A stretch of DNA of 64,000 nt. Source: Novosphingobium sp. G106. GTDB taxonomy: Bacteria > Pseudomonadota > Alphaproteobacteria > Sphingomonadales > Sphingomonadaceae. Each line of letters opens with the position of its first letter. The stretch's first letter is position 1. Of the stretch, positions 1-8,262 are shown one piece after another. Both the position numbers and the translations under genes were made by a program. Under the pieces are notes generated by a model. That model saw nothing but the letters and a program-made list of their open reading frames with translations, searched no databases and was not told the origin of the DNA. Where the stretch lies: positions 5,796,001-5,860,000 of the forward strand of contig NZ_JAHOOZ010000001.1 of NCBI RefSeq assembly GCF_019075875.1, given 5' to 3'.

Positions 1-149
1 TCGACGAGGTGCCGCGGGGTCTCGATCTCTAGCTTCATAAGGTCGAGGAGATTGGTGCCGCCGGCAAGGAACTTCGCGCCGGCATGCCCGGCGACGGCCG
101 CCGCGGCCTGCGTGGGGGTCGTCGCACGCTCGTAGGTGAACGCTCTCAT
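1..149 (-). CDS. paoB: Aldehyde oxidoreductase FAD-binding subunit, N-terminal fragment
   Basis: Only the first 49 codons are in the window; the gene runs off the left edge. The translation starts MRAFTYERA and contains [11 protein letters not shown], the pyrophosphate-loop motif of the FAD_binding_5 domain in molybdenum hydroxylases. The start ATG (149-147) overlaps the stop of the upstream 2Fe-2S subunit gene (148-146) in an ATGA arrangement, so the two are translationally coupled. In the family this subunit carries electrons from the 2Fe-2S clusters to the acceptor. The order iron-sulfur subunit then FAD subunit is that of E. coli paoABC, so a molybdopterin subunit is expected further left. 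The symbol rests on that similarity. Confidence 0.8.
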   Translation of the reverse strand, partial: MRAFTYERATTPTQAAAAVAGHAGAKFLAGGTNLLDLMKLEIETPRHLV

Positions 150-784
150 GCCTTTTTCCCCGCAACGTCGGTCATGGCCTCGAGAATGTTCGAATAGGCG
201 CCGCAGCGGCAGATATTGCCGCTCATGCGCTCTCGCATTTCGGCGTTGGTCGCCGCGGGCCGTTGAGTGACGTCGGACTGGGCGTGGCTCGGCACGCCGG
301 CCTCTATCTCGCGCAGCACGGCGACCGCCGAGCAGATCTGGCCCGGCGTGCAATAACCGCACTGATAGCCGTCGTGCTTGATGAAGGCCGCCTGCATCGG
401 ATGGAGCTTGCCGGGCGTGCCGAGGCCTTCGATCGTCGTCACCGAATCGCCGCCATGCTGCACGGCCAGCGTCAGGCACGAATTGATCCGCGTGCCGTTC
501 ACCAAGACCGTACAGGCGCCGCACTGGCCGTGGTCGCACCCCTTCTTCGTGCCCGTCAGTTTCAGGTGCTCGCGCAAGAGGTCGAGCAGCGTCGTGCGGG
601 TGTCGACTTCGAGGTCCTGGGGCGTGCCGTTTACCGTCAGTCTGACCCTTGCGGTCGGAGGCGGCGCGGCCGGAGCGGTTGTCGGTGCCGAGCTTGCTGC
701 AGGCAATGAGACGAGCGCCGCCGAGGTCACGCCGCCAACCAGCATCGTTCGTCGCGACGTTGTGAAGCCATCAAAGACGTCCAT
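146..784 (-). CDS. paoA: Periplasmic aldehyde oxidoreductase 2Fe-2S subunit
   Basis: 212 residues when started at the ATG at 784; a longer reading from 841 would put 19 arginine-rich residues ahead of the signal and is unlikely. A twin-arginine signal (SRRTMLVGG, residues 10-18) followed by a hydrophobic stretch and a Pro/Ala linker indicates Tat export. The plant-type ferredoxin cluster ligands are C83, C88, C91 and C103; the second, helical-domain cluster uses C142, C145, C192 and C194 (motifs CGYCTPGQ and NICRCGAY). The family oxidises aromatic and other aldehydes in the periplasm with a molybdenum cofactor. A LysR-type gene is divergently placed, with a shared control region of about 250 bp. 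Confidence 0.9.
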   Translation of the reverse strand: MDVFDGFTTSRRTMLVGGVTSAALVSLPAASSAPTTAPAAPPPTARVRLTVNGTPQDLEVDTRTTLLDLLREHLKLTGTKKGCDHGQCGACTVLVNGTRINSCLTLAVQHGGDSVTTIEGLGTPGKLHPMQAAFIKHDGYQCGYCTPGQICSAVAVLREIEAGVPSHAQSDVTQRPAATNAEMRERMSGNICRCGAYSNILEAMTDVAGKKA

Positions 785-917
785 GAGAATCCCTCGAGAT
801 CTGGTCCTGCACAGCCTGAAGCTGCGGGCCCGGCTGAACACGCGTCACGCATTTAAGGAACAACGCACGGCGGGTGAACTTGCTCTCATGCTCGCTTTCG
901 CATGCAGTTATATCGCT

Positions 918-929
918 CATTCATGAATG
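918..929. promoter_or_regulatory. 12-bp palindrome CATTCATGAATG, copy 1
   Basis: Perfect 12-bp palindrome in the paoA/lysR intergenic region, about 135 bp upstream of the paoA start. An identical copy lies at 1030-1041. Two identical palindromes between a structural operon and its divergent LysR-type gene are what an operator pair would look like. That they bind the neighbouring regulator is inference. Confidence 0.55.
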
Positions 930-1029
930 GTGCGGTACGGCCGCGACCGGCTTGCTTCCATCGCAGACGATCCTACCCGGAATGCATAGATGCGATAAGG
1001 CCATGGAAATCGCACGGGGCTATGTCTAG

Positions 1030-1041
1030 CATTCATGAATG
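1030..1041. promoter_or_regulatory. 12-bp palindrome CATTCATGAATG, copy 2, over the lysR start
   Basis: Second perfect copy of the palindrome at 918-929, 112 bp away (same offset). With flanking bases it extends to a 14-bp palindrome (1029-1042). Its last three bases are the start codon of the LysR gene, so a protein bound here could block transcription or translation of its own gene. Negative autoregulation is typical of LysR regulators; binding here is inferred. Confidence 0.55.
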
Positions 1042-1933
1042 CACCGCGACGACCTGACCGACCTCGCCGCCTTCATGATCGTGGCCGAAGAACGCAGCTT
1101 CACGCGCGCCGCTTCCAAGCTCGGCACGTCGCAGTCGACCCTGAGCCACACGATGCGGCGACTTGAGAGCCGGCTCGGCGTCCGCCTGCTTACGCGCACG
1201 ACCCGAAGTGTCGCTCCGACCGAAGCCGGCGAGCGCCTTCTCGAAACACTGCGTCCCGCACTCGACAGTATCGATAACCAGTTGGCGGGTCTAAGCGACT
1301 TTCGCGACAAGCCAGCGGGAACGATCCGGATCACGACCTCGCGCCACGCGGCCATGACCGTGCTCTGGCCGGCGCTGAAGGATTTCGTGCGCGACTACCC
1401 TGACGTCCACGTCGAACTCGATATCAATTCGGGCTTTACGGACATCGTCAGCGAACGCTTCGATGCGGGCATTCGGCTCGGCGAGGCTCTCGCGAAAGAC
1501 ATGATTGCCGTGCGGATCGGCCCGGAACTGCGCATGGCCGTGGTCGGTTCGCCAGGCTACTTCGAGGGGATGCCGGTGCCAAAAACCCCACAGGATCTCG
1601 GGGTGCATAACTGCATCAATCTCCGCCTCAATACCGCCGGGGGGCTTCTATGCCTGGGAGCTCGAGCAGTCCGAGCGTGAGATAAAGGTTCGCGTCGACG
1701 GGCAACTGGTATTCAACGACATTGAGATGATCATCACGGCCGCCGAAGCCGGGCTAGGGCTAGGCTTCGTCATGGAGGACCAAGTTGCCCAGGCCTTGAA
1801 GTCTGGCAGGTTGGTGCGGGTGCTTGAGGACTGGTGCGCGCCGTTCCGGGGCTACCATCTCTATTACGCGAGCCGGCGCCAACCTTCGCCCGCCTTCCGG
1901 CTGTTGGTCGAAGCCTTGCGGCGTCGAGCTTAG
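1039..1933 (+). pseudogene. LysR-family regulator, frameshifted
   Basis: The first frame (1039-1680) gives an N-terminal winged helix-turn-helix (RSFTRAASKLGTSQSTLSHT region, residues about 22-42) and most of the substrate-binding domain. The remainder, from YAWELEQSE to RLLVEALRRRA, is in the next frame and ends at 1933. The break sits at a run of six G (1639-1644) followed by CTT; removing one base restores a GG(F/L)YAWE junction usual in this family. Together the pieces make about 297 residues, a normal LysR length. No good Shine-Dalgarno sequence precedes the start. It is divergent from paoA and is its likely regulator. Whether the break is real or a base-calling error cannot be told here. 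Confidence 0.8.
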
Positions 1934-2272
1934 CGCTTTCGCCGACATGGCGGCCGGCTACGGCAATAGGCGGTCATCTCAAAAAAGCCGCCCCTCATTC
2001 ACACTGGGATTGGGGTGAGATAAACAAACAAATGGGGTAAAATCAGATCGCTTTGGCCAACGTTGCCGCCGTTCGATGCAGTTTCCAGATCCCTCGTTAG
2101 CTACTATCCAGTCAGGCGCCCGAACTGCCGAAAATACGCCAAACGTCCTATAACCCTTTCGAGGATCCGGGCCGATCACGCCGCCAATGCCATAATCAGG
2201 TGTGCGTGGTCGGAAGGGCGAATCCTCCCATTCTCCCGCGAGTGGTTCGCTCGGGCACGGGGGGGTGAATCG
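1934..2272. other. Intergenic, no gene seen
   Basis: About 340 bp between the LysR gene and the amine-oxidase remnant. The open frames here are short and have no family-like sequence. A weak GGCGG/CCGCC inverted pair near 1969-1993 encloses an A-run but is too short to call a terminator. Confidence 0.4.
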
Positions 2273-2526
2273 ATGACAGATAGTGTGCTGCCTCTGAGCA
2301 AGCGCGCGACCTGCAGACGCTTATCGGCAGGACGGCCGGTGCCTCGGCGATGTACATGGCTATGACAAGTCTGGGTCAGGCGCAGACATCGCCCTTCAAG
2401 GGCCCGGTCAACCTGGGCGATGATGCCAAGGGCGCTTCGGTGCTGATTTTGGGCGCAGGCGTCGCCGGCCTTACCGCCGCCTATGAACTGCGCCGAGCGG
2501 GCTACAAGGTCCAGGTGCAAGTTTGA
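2273..2526 (+). pseudogene. N-terminal remnant of a flavin monoamine oxidase
   Basis: After an ATG at 2273 (MTDSVLPLSKRAT) the frame changes, and a second frame reads DLQTLIGRTAGASAMYMAM and on to KGASVLILGAGVAGLTAAYE, RRAGYKVQVQV, then stops at 2526. GAGVAGLTAAYELRRAGYKVQV is the Rossmann dinucleotide-binding motif that opens FAD-dependent amine oxidases, and the preceding TAGASAMYMAM segment resembles the export leader of that family. Nothing of the remaining 400 or so residues follows; the sequence after 2526 turns AT-rich. This is a truncated and frameshifted fragment, consistent with a recombination boundary close to 2520. Confidence 0.65.
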
Positions 2527-3495
2527 GGAGATAAGGCTAGAGCGAAAAGTTGGTGACCTTCGGGCCAGGTACGGCCACAGAAAACATGGATTAAAAGAAG
2601 CGGCCCACGGCAAAAGCCGCGGGCCGATAAGGAAGGGGCATCACTATATGCAGTGATACCGTCGGGTCGCAAAGCCAAGCTAGGTTAGCTAAGGGTAAAA
2701 TCCTTGTAGGAACGCGACAAACCCTTTTCAGGTTCGAAAAATTTCATCCTAGGATCTGACTTCGCCAATGCCCAGTTCCGGAATGGGGTAGATATCGTAA
2801 TCAAAGGTTGAACGCTTATGGGCGGATTTTTAAAAGTAATAAGGAGGAAAAATTCGCGATTTTAAATATTTTCCATTGATATTAGCATGGAATATCTTGG
2901 TGTTTCGGTAAAATATAGGTCGCGTAATGTGTGTTGAAGAAAGTATCGATTCTAATATAAAAAATTATGTAAATACAAGTGTATTATGAATAAGTATAAT
3001 AAAAAACATCGATTTTTGAATGTCTATCATGACAACGTCCGGTCCGGATGTAATATTGCGGTGTATACAGCTTAGAAGTCGAAAGGGTTGTATTGTAGTT
3101 AGTTTAAATGCTTATTTGGAAAATGCTTTGGCTCCCGGCGGCCTGACCGAACTCTCGCGCTTGGGAGTGATTCTTATTTAGCTGGCCAACCGCCATGTCG
3201 GCGCTCTGGGGCACTGCCGCGGCTAGCCGAAAACGGACCGCACTATACGACAATCGATTACAACAGCGTCAGGGGATTGTCTTTGAATATATAGGAGTCC
3301 CAGTGCCGCCGAATGCCGCAGCATCGTTGTTCATTGCGTGACGACCATAGCGCCTCGGCCAATGGGCCTAGAGCGATACGCGCAGCCGGAGACCATGCTT
3401 GAGCAAGCCTGTGTCGATGCCAGTGTGCACGCATATTTCACCCGTCGACGAACAAATCTTAGCTGGTTCAGGCTGAATATGAATGGGACGGATAT
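2527..3495. other. Gene-poor region with an AT-rich island
   Basis: Nearly 1 kb without a recognisable gene. Between 2821 and 3060, 72 of 240 bases are G or C by direct count (30 %), against a clearly G+C-rich surround. The island has an AAGGAGGA at about 2841-2848 and three very small overlapping frames: MEYLGVSVKYRSRNVC, then MCVEESIDSNIKNYVNTSVL, then a 29-codon frame starting MNKYNKKHRFLNVYHD, the last pair joined ATGA-style. None matches a family I know. The composition suggests foreign or non-coding DNA; the small frames may be chance. Confidence 0.45.
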
Positions 3496-3873
3496 TTAAG
3501 CCGAGCCGTTCAGCATCGTCGAGATCGCCGTGATGAGTTGCGCTTCTGCGAAGGGCTTTTCGAGGACAAGGCTTTTTGGAACACCCTCGGCGGGCCAACG
3601 GTCTGCGCTATCGCCGGTCACATAGACTACCGCTATTTCGGGCTCGAGCTCGCGGGCGCGCCTGGCGAGTTCCCAGCCATTCGGTCCTCGGCCAAGGCGG
3701 ATGTCGGTGACGAACCCTCGAAATTCGACATTTCGCTGTTCGAGAAGTGCAAGCGCCTCTTCGCCATCTCCCGCAGTTACCGAAACGTAGCCCCCACTTT
3801 CCAGCGCCTGTTGGATCATCATTCGTATGATCAACTCGTCCTCGACAACGAGGACGATGACTTCGCTGGACAT
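3496..3873 (-). CDS. Single-domain response regulator (CheY-like receiver)
   Basis: 125 residues forming only a receiver domain. Acidic pocket residues E11, D12 and E13, phospho-acceptor D57 (VTDIRL), T86 (YVTGDSAD) and K106 (VLEKPF) are all present, so it should be phosphorylatable. It has no output domain, so it must act through protein contact or as a phosphate relay. No histidine kinase gene is adjacent, making it an orphan in this window. Many alphaproteobacterial receivers of this kind are partners of HWE/HisKA2 kinases, but the partner is not visible here. Confidence 0.85.
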   Translation of the reverse strand: MSSEVIVLVVEDELIIRMMIQQALESGGYVSVTAGDGEEALALLEQRNVEFRGFVTDIRLGRGPNGWELARRARELEPEIAVVYVTGDSADRWPAEGVPKSLVLEKPFAEAQLITAISTMLNGSA

Positions 3874-4269
3874 GGAATTCCCCTTAGGGTGGAAAACGCT
3901 TTGCCATTAAAATCGTTCCACAGAGGCAAGCGGCGCAGCATCGCGGGACGGCCGGCCGTCGGCTCGCCCCGAATTTGCCTATGAACTCGACCTTTGCGGG
4001 TCGCGGAGACCTAAGCGTCGCCGCTCTCATCCTTTTCCATTTCGATCGCGGAGAGCGCTTTGGCGCGCTCCGTACTCTTCCTGCTCCGCGAGACATTTCG
4101 ACCTGGCTGACATAAAGTTCGGCACCCGAAAGACCGATAGCCGGATATGGCGCGGCCACCCTGCGATTATCAGACGTCGACCGCGCGCTATGTTTGGAAA
4201 TATCGCCACCGCTGGTTTGAAAATCACGGTGGGCTATAGAACTGTTCGAAGGGAGAACGTGACGCAGTT
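3874..4269. other. Intergenic, no gene seen
   Basis: About 400 bp between the divergently read response regulator and the LuxR-type gene. Short minus-strand frames exist but have no family-like features. It should contain the promoters of both neighbours; I could not single out promoter elements. Confidence 0.35.
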
Positions 4270-5414
4270 ATGATCGACCATCGCTCCTCTCCGGGACAGC
4301 TCATTGAGCTGGTAGGCCACATGTACGACGCTGCGCTCGACGAGCGCCTTTGGGCGGGCACGGCCGACAGGATTGCAGATACGCTGGGCGCGACCAGTAC
4401 GGTGATGAAGCTGCATGGCCGTGACGACCGGGTACATCTGCTCGAGAATACGGCAAATCTGATCATCCCCGATCAGCGTCAGGATTGGGCCCGCTATTGG
4501 CACGGACGCGACCTTTGGGTGCAACGATCAGTTGCTTATGGCCTGTCGCGGATCGTCACGAGCGACGAGCTGGTGACCGCTGATGAACAGCGCAAAAGCG
4601 ACTTCTATCGGGAATGGCTGCCCCAGTTGGACATCCACCACATGATCGGGGCGGTATTCGCGGCTGAAGGCGGGGCGATCGGCGTGCTCGGCGTGCATCG
4701 TCCTGCGCGCGCCAGCGGCTTTAGCCAAGCCGACCGGAACGCTACGGCTTTCCTTTTACCACATCTTGAGCGCGCCCTGCGCCTAGGCCAACGCATGGCG
4801 CAGGCATCGTTTGCTCGCGAAGTTGCGCTTGATAGCCTTGATGCGCTCGATACCGGCGTCGTGATCGCCGACAGGTGCGGGGCCATCCAGCACATGAGCA
4901 CTGTTGCTGAAGCCATTATCGCCCGATGCCCCAGCCTTTTTGTTCGAGCAGGCCGCCTGTGTGCCTCAGAATCCGCAATGCACTCGCGGCTCGTCGCTAG
5001 CCTCGGCGACGCTATCGCACTCGGGGCGGGGGGCTGGCGCCGCCACCCGCACCATTGCGCTTCGAGCGAGCTGACTTGCCACCCACCACAGCGGCTTTCG
5101 CGCCTTTACGGGCGCGATGGCCGGGCTTGGCCTGGGTGGAACCTACCGCGCTCGTGCTCCTGCGCGATCCTGCTTTTCCGCCTTACCGGATGGACCATCT
5201 CCGTGCGATCTTCGGACTTACCCGCATGGAAGCCCTTACCGCGGCCGAGCTGGGTCGTGGGCGCACGCTTGAGGAAATAGGCAATTCATTGTCCATTGGC
5301 CTTGGCACGGTGCGAACGCACCTGAAGCAAATTCTCACCAAAACGGAAACCAATCGCCAGGCCGAGGCCGTGGCAGTGATAGCGGGCAGCGTCGCGGCAA
5401 TGCCACCACAGTGA
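4270..5414 (+). pseudogene. LuxR-type HTH transcriptional regulator, twice frameshifted
   Basis: The frame from 4270 covers an N-terminal sensory region of about 250 residues (MIDHRSSPGQLIELVGHMYD to DAIALGAGG). The C-terminal LuxR helix-turn-helix is in another frame, reading LTRMEALTAAELGRGRTLEE and IGLGTVRTHLKQILTKTE, ending at 5414. The short link between them (GAGAATRTIALRAS) is in the third frame. Two extra bases explain this: one in the G4-C-G6 tract at 5023-5033 and one T near 5072. The combined length is about 380 residues, normal for this group. The ligand is not known. Confidence 0.75.
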
Positions 5415-5460
5415 ATTTCTCTCCCGTTTAGGAGAGGAGGTCTGTCCGACCTCCTGCTAT

Positions 5461-5670
5461 TTGCCGTCCGACGACAGGGTGGCGAACATGAGAGACGAAG
5501 ATCGGGCAATGATGAAGGAACAGGCGCGGCTTAATGCCGACGCGCATTTTGAGTGCGAAAAGTCGCTGATGCGGTCGAGGACCCGGCTCGTCTTTAGATG
5601 GATGGCCATCGGCACTCCTACTCATGATGAGCGGCTGCGTGATGCTCTTCCGGTCAAGTTAGCGGCATGA
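5461..5670 (+). CDS. Small hypothetical protein
   Basis: 69 residues from a TTG at 5461, or 60 from an ATG at 5488 (MRDEDRAMMKEQARLNADAH). It is charged with no signal or membrane segment. Its stop overlaps the ATG of the next gene (ATGA at 5667-5670), which is the best reason to believe it is translated and the first gene of the operon running to 7879. I do not recognise a family. Confidence 0.5.
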   Translation: MPSDDRVANMRDEDRAMMKEQARLNADAHFECEKSLMRSRTRLVFRWMAIGTPTHDERLRDALPVKLAA

Positions 5671-6281
5671 AAGAGGCCGTGTTCGCGCGCACGGAAACTG
5701 CGGAGGGCGTCCGATTTGACATCATGCCCGCGCACGCACCTAAGGGGACGGGGGCGGTCCTGATGGTCGGCGGCGGTTGCATCGGTTTATGGGGCGGCCT
5801 GATCATGGGCGGGATAGCAGCCGTCGCGACCTTCCTCATCGCGGCCACCGTCATCGGAGAAAAGCCAGGTTTTCTCGTCTGCGTCATTGTTGGCATCGGC
5901 GTCGTGCTGTCGCGGGTTAAGCGCTCAATGAGCCAATTCCGCGCGCTCAACCCAGCCTTTAAGCCCGCCCGGTTGGTAGTTAGCTCAGAGGGGATCTCAT
6001 TTGGCGGCGGCTTCTTGCCTGCCGACGATATCGCAGAATTAAGTGTGCGCCATCCCAGCGACACAGGTGGATACCGAGCGCCTCGCGTGCTGCGTGAGCG
6101 CGATGGTCCAGCAGCAAGCGGATACAACGCGGGCGCGGTGATTGGCACGGCCTTGGCCAATCGTTCTTTCGCACTGTTAGCGCGCCGCAAGTCCATAAGC
6201 ACGCCGGTAATTCTGGTTGAGGGCTTGACCAGGAACACAGGAGAAGCCCTTTTGACGGACGTCCGGGAGGCGCTCGAATGA
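5667..6281 (+). CDS. Unrecognised inner-membrane protein
   Basis: 204 residues. Two hydrophobic segments, about residues 30-61 (GAVLMVGGGCIGLWGGLIMG onward) and 68-80 (PGFLVCVIVGIGVVL), form a membrane hairpin. A soluble C-terminal half with SSEGISFGGGFLPADDIAEL follows, probably cytoplasmic. It is coupled by ATGA overlaps to the genes on both sides (5667 and 6278). Family and function are not recognised; the context is the export of the two to three secreted proteins encoded just downstream or a shared envelope role. Confidence 0.6.
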   Translation: MKEAVFARTETAEGVRFDIMPAHAPKGTGAVLMVGGGCIGLWGGLIMGGIAAVATFLIAATVIGEKPGFLVCVIVGIGVVLSRVKRSMSQFRALNPAFKPARLVVSSEGISFGGGFLPADDIAELSVRHPSDTGGYRAPRVLRERDGPAASGYNAGAVIGTALANRSFALLARRKSISTPVILVEGLTRNTGEALLTDVREALE

Positions 6282-6760
6282 CGATTTGCAAAATCCGACG
6301 TCGGTCGGGCAGGGCCTATCTTGCAAAAGCCACCTTTGCTGCGGCTTTGGCCGCAGGACTCCCTGCAGACGCGAAACAGGCGGGTTCTCCTGCCACGCCG
6401 GTGTTCTCCGTCTCAGTGCGCGTCACACCGAGGGCGGCAAGCGCGCTGGGATCCCAAAACTACGCCGTCACGCTAGAAACGTCGTGGGACGGCCCGGAAG
6501 AGCCGATCGCGCAGGAGCGGGTGCAGTTAACGGCAACGGGCGGACTCGCGCACTTCTACGGCAGGGATACAGCGAACGGGCGCTCTATCGTCCGCAGCCT
6601 ATCGCGTGGGGCCGACGTCCTGGTCAACGCATTCAGCCGGCCTAGCGGCCGCCCATTTGCCGAAGTTGGCAACCTGCTTAGTTGCGGCCTCGTTGAAGAG
6701 CCCTGGCCCAGACCCGCGGGCAAGACATATTCGATTTCATGCAAGCTCATCGGGGAATGA
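6278..6760 (+). CDS. Unrecognised secreted protein (paralogue of the 7358 product)
   Basis: 160 residues. An arginine-rich start followed by ATFAAALAAGLPADA is a plausible Sec signal with cleavage near residue 32. The mature part has two cysteines, in LLSCGLVEE and SISCKLIGE, which could form a disulfide. The tail pattern SC..(about 20)..CKL.E and the preceding RSLSRGADVLVNAF resemble the C-terminus of the gene ending at 7879 (GRIARGTSVQVRADVAF, YISCANQAG, IRCKLARE), so the two look like paralogues. It overlaps the preceding gene by 4 bp. No known family recognised. Confidence 0.6.
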   Translation: MTICKIRRRSGRAYLAKATFAAALAAGLPADAKQAGSPATPVFSVSVRVTPRAASALGSQNYAVTLETSWDGPEEPIAQERVQLTATGGLAHFYGRDTANGRSIVRSLSRGADVLVNAFSRPSGRPFAEVGNLLSCGLVEEPWPRPAGKTYSISCKLIGE

Positions 6761-6782
6761 GGCAATCCAGCAAGGACGAACC

Positions 6783-7361
6783 ATGGCGCACTTGGGACAT
6801 TTGACCTTGAGAGTATCTGGTCTTTCGATCTTAGCGACCATTGCGGGCGCTGCCATTTCCGCGCAGGCCGCCGCGCCGGTCTTTCCACCTGCTGTGATGG
6901 CGGACCTGCGGGACATGGCGTCGCAGTGCCGCGAGGTCACGAATAAGCCCGGCAAGCCCGGAACTGCGGTTCGGCGGGTTGATATCAACGCCGATGGCCG
7001 AACGGATTTTCTCGTCTTTCAGGGCGAATACGATTGCGAGGACGCAGTTTCGCTGCTGGCGCCTGGTGCGTCATATGGCGTCGTTACCAAGCTCTATCTT
7101 GGACAGGCCAATGGCGGAGTGACGAAAGCATGGGAGGATTCCACCTGGGGACCGCAAGTCGTCCGGATCGGCACGGCTACGGCTTATACCTTCGATCTGA
7201 TGGGGAGCATTTGCGGAGATCGGCGGGGGTCGCGGGTGGCAGTGGCCGACCGGCTATCCTGCACGCTTCAACTCCGGCCCGATGCACGAGGCAAGTGGGG
7301 CTTACAGCCCCTCGTGCGCGGCCATCCCATCGCAATATCCGCCACAGGGCAGGGTAAATGA
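6783..7361 (+). CDS. Secreted protein with one FG-GAP/EF-hand-like loop
   Basis: 192 residues from the ATG at 6783; the longer upstream frame lies inside the preceding gene and is rejected. A signal peptide (residues 1-30, ending ISAQAAA) leads to a mature protein with VDINADGRTDFLVF, the calcium-binding loop signature seen in FG-GAP repeats and related bacterial secreted proteins, and four cysteines (QCRE, YDCED, SICGD, LSCTL) that could make two disulfides. Its stop overlaps the ATG of the next gene (7358). The specific function is unknown; periplasmic or outer-face location is inferred from the signal. Confidence 0.65.
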   Translation: MAHLGHLTLRVSGLSILATIAGAAISAQAAAPVFPPAVMADLRDMASQCREVTNKPGKPGTAVRRVDINADGRTDFLVFQGEYDCEDAVSLLAPGASYGVVTKLYLGQANGGVTKAWEDSTWGPQVVRIGTATAYTFDLMGSICGDRRGSRVAVADRLSCTLQLRPDARGKWGLQPLVRGHPIAISATGQGK

Positions 7362-7879
7362 AGTGGAAAACGTCATTGGTCTCATCCTAGCGGCGGCGGC
7401 TATCGCCGGCACTGTCGCATCTTCTGCCAGCGCGCAGGAGCAAGCGCAGCCGGCATTCAACCGTTCACGGGGACCTACAGTTTGAGCCCCCGGCCGCCGC
7501 GCTAATAGCGCAAACGCAAGCAAAAGCATTTGCGTCGATATTATTTCAAGGCCTCCCTCCGCCAAGCGTGGACGCCGACTTCATCAACGTCGGCGAAGAG
7601 CAGTTCAGCCTTCCGGAACGCAGCAGGACCGCTACCTTCACGGCACGCGCGCTAAAGCGCGACTGGCGGGGGCGGATCGCGCGCGGAACTTCGGTTCAAG
7701 TGCGCGCAGATGTCGCTTTCAAGCAGGTGCGCCCTTCTGACGATCCCGCCATGATTGCCAATGGACCTTCCGGTTATATCTCATGTGCCAACCAAGCGGG
7801 CAGGACCGTCATCCCCGGTTCCGCGGGAGACGTCAGCGGGGGCAGCTTTCCCATCCGCTGTAAGCTTGCGCGCGAATAA
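7358..7879 (+). pseudogene. Secreted protein gene, reading frame broken near its 5' end
   Basis: The ATG at 7358 overlaps the preceding stop (ATGA) and starts MKWKTSLVSS before a TAG at 7388. The signal-peptide hydrophobic core (LILAAAAIAGTVASSASA) is in a second frame, and the mature part (from about TVHGDLQFEPP through MDADFINVGEEQFSLPE to FPIRCKLARE) returns to the first frame. Two compensating single-base changes, near 7380-7390 and near 7450-7470, explain this. The C-terminus resembles the product of 6278-6760, including the paired cysteines. A shorter intact reading frame starts at GTG 7568 (103 residues) but lacks the signal. Confidence 0.5.
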
Positions 7880-8262
7880 TCGCGCATCTGCTCTCCCCTT
7901 CTCGTGGCCCGATGAATGATCAAATTCGAGGATCAATAATGAGCCCGGCAGTTGGGTTGTCGATGAACTGACGGCGCCTGCCATCGTCGCAACGCGTTCG
8001 TCCGCGCCGTGCGTATGAATAACGTTCCCGTCGATATCTACGACGATTTCGATAACCTGCGATAGGGACAGTGGTCGCAGGAGTTACTCAACGCATTTCT
8101 TGGACCAATGAAGGGGCGTTGCGGGCCTAAGCGTCTTTCTGAATACAGCGCTCTTCACCTCGCTTAGTGTCATCTCCGCCAGCAATCGGGATAAGTGCCG
8201 ATATGCGGGTTCAACAAGCGAGTGTCTGTCTGCATCGCCCCGAACCGCTTGAAGGCGAGCTG
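7880..8262. other. Intergenic, no gene seen
   Basis: About 380 bp between the end of the secreted-protein operon and the next membrane protein gene. Frames here are short and unlike known proteins. No repeat or strong hairpin was noticed. Confidence 0.35.
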
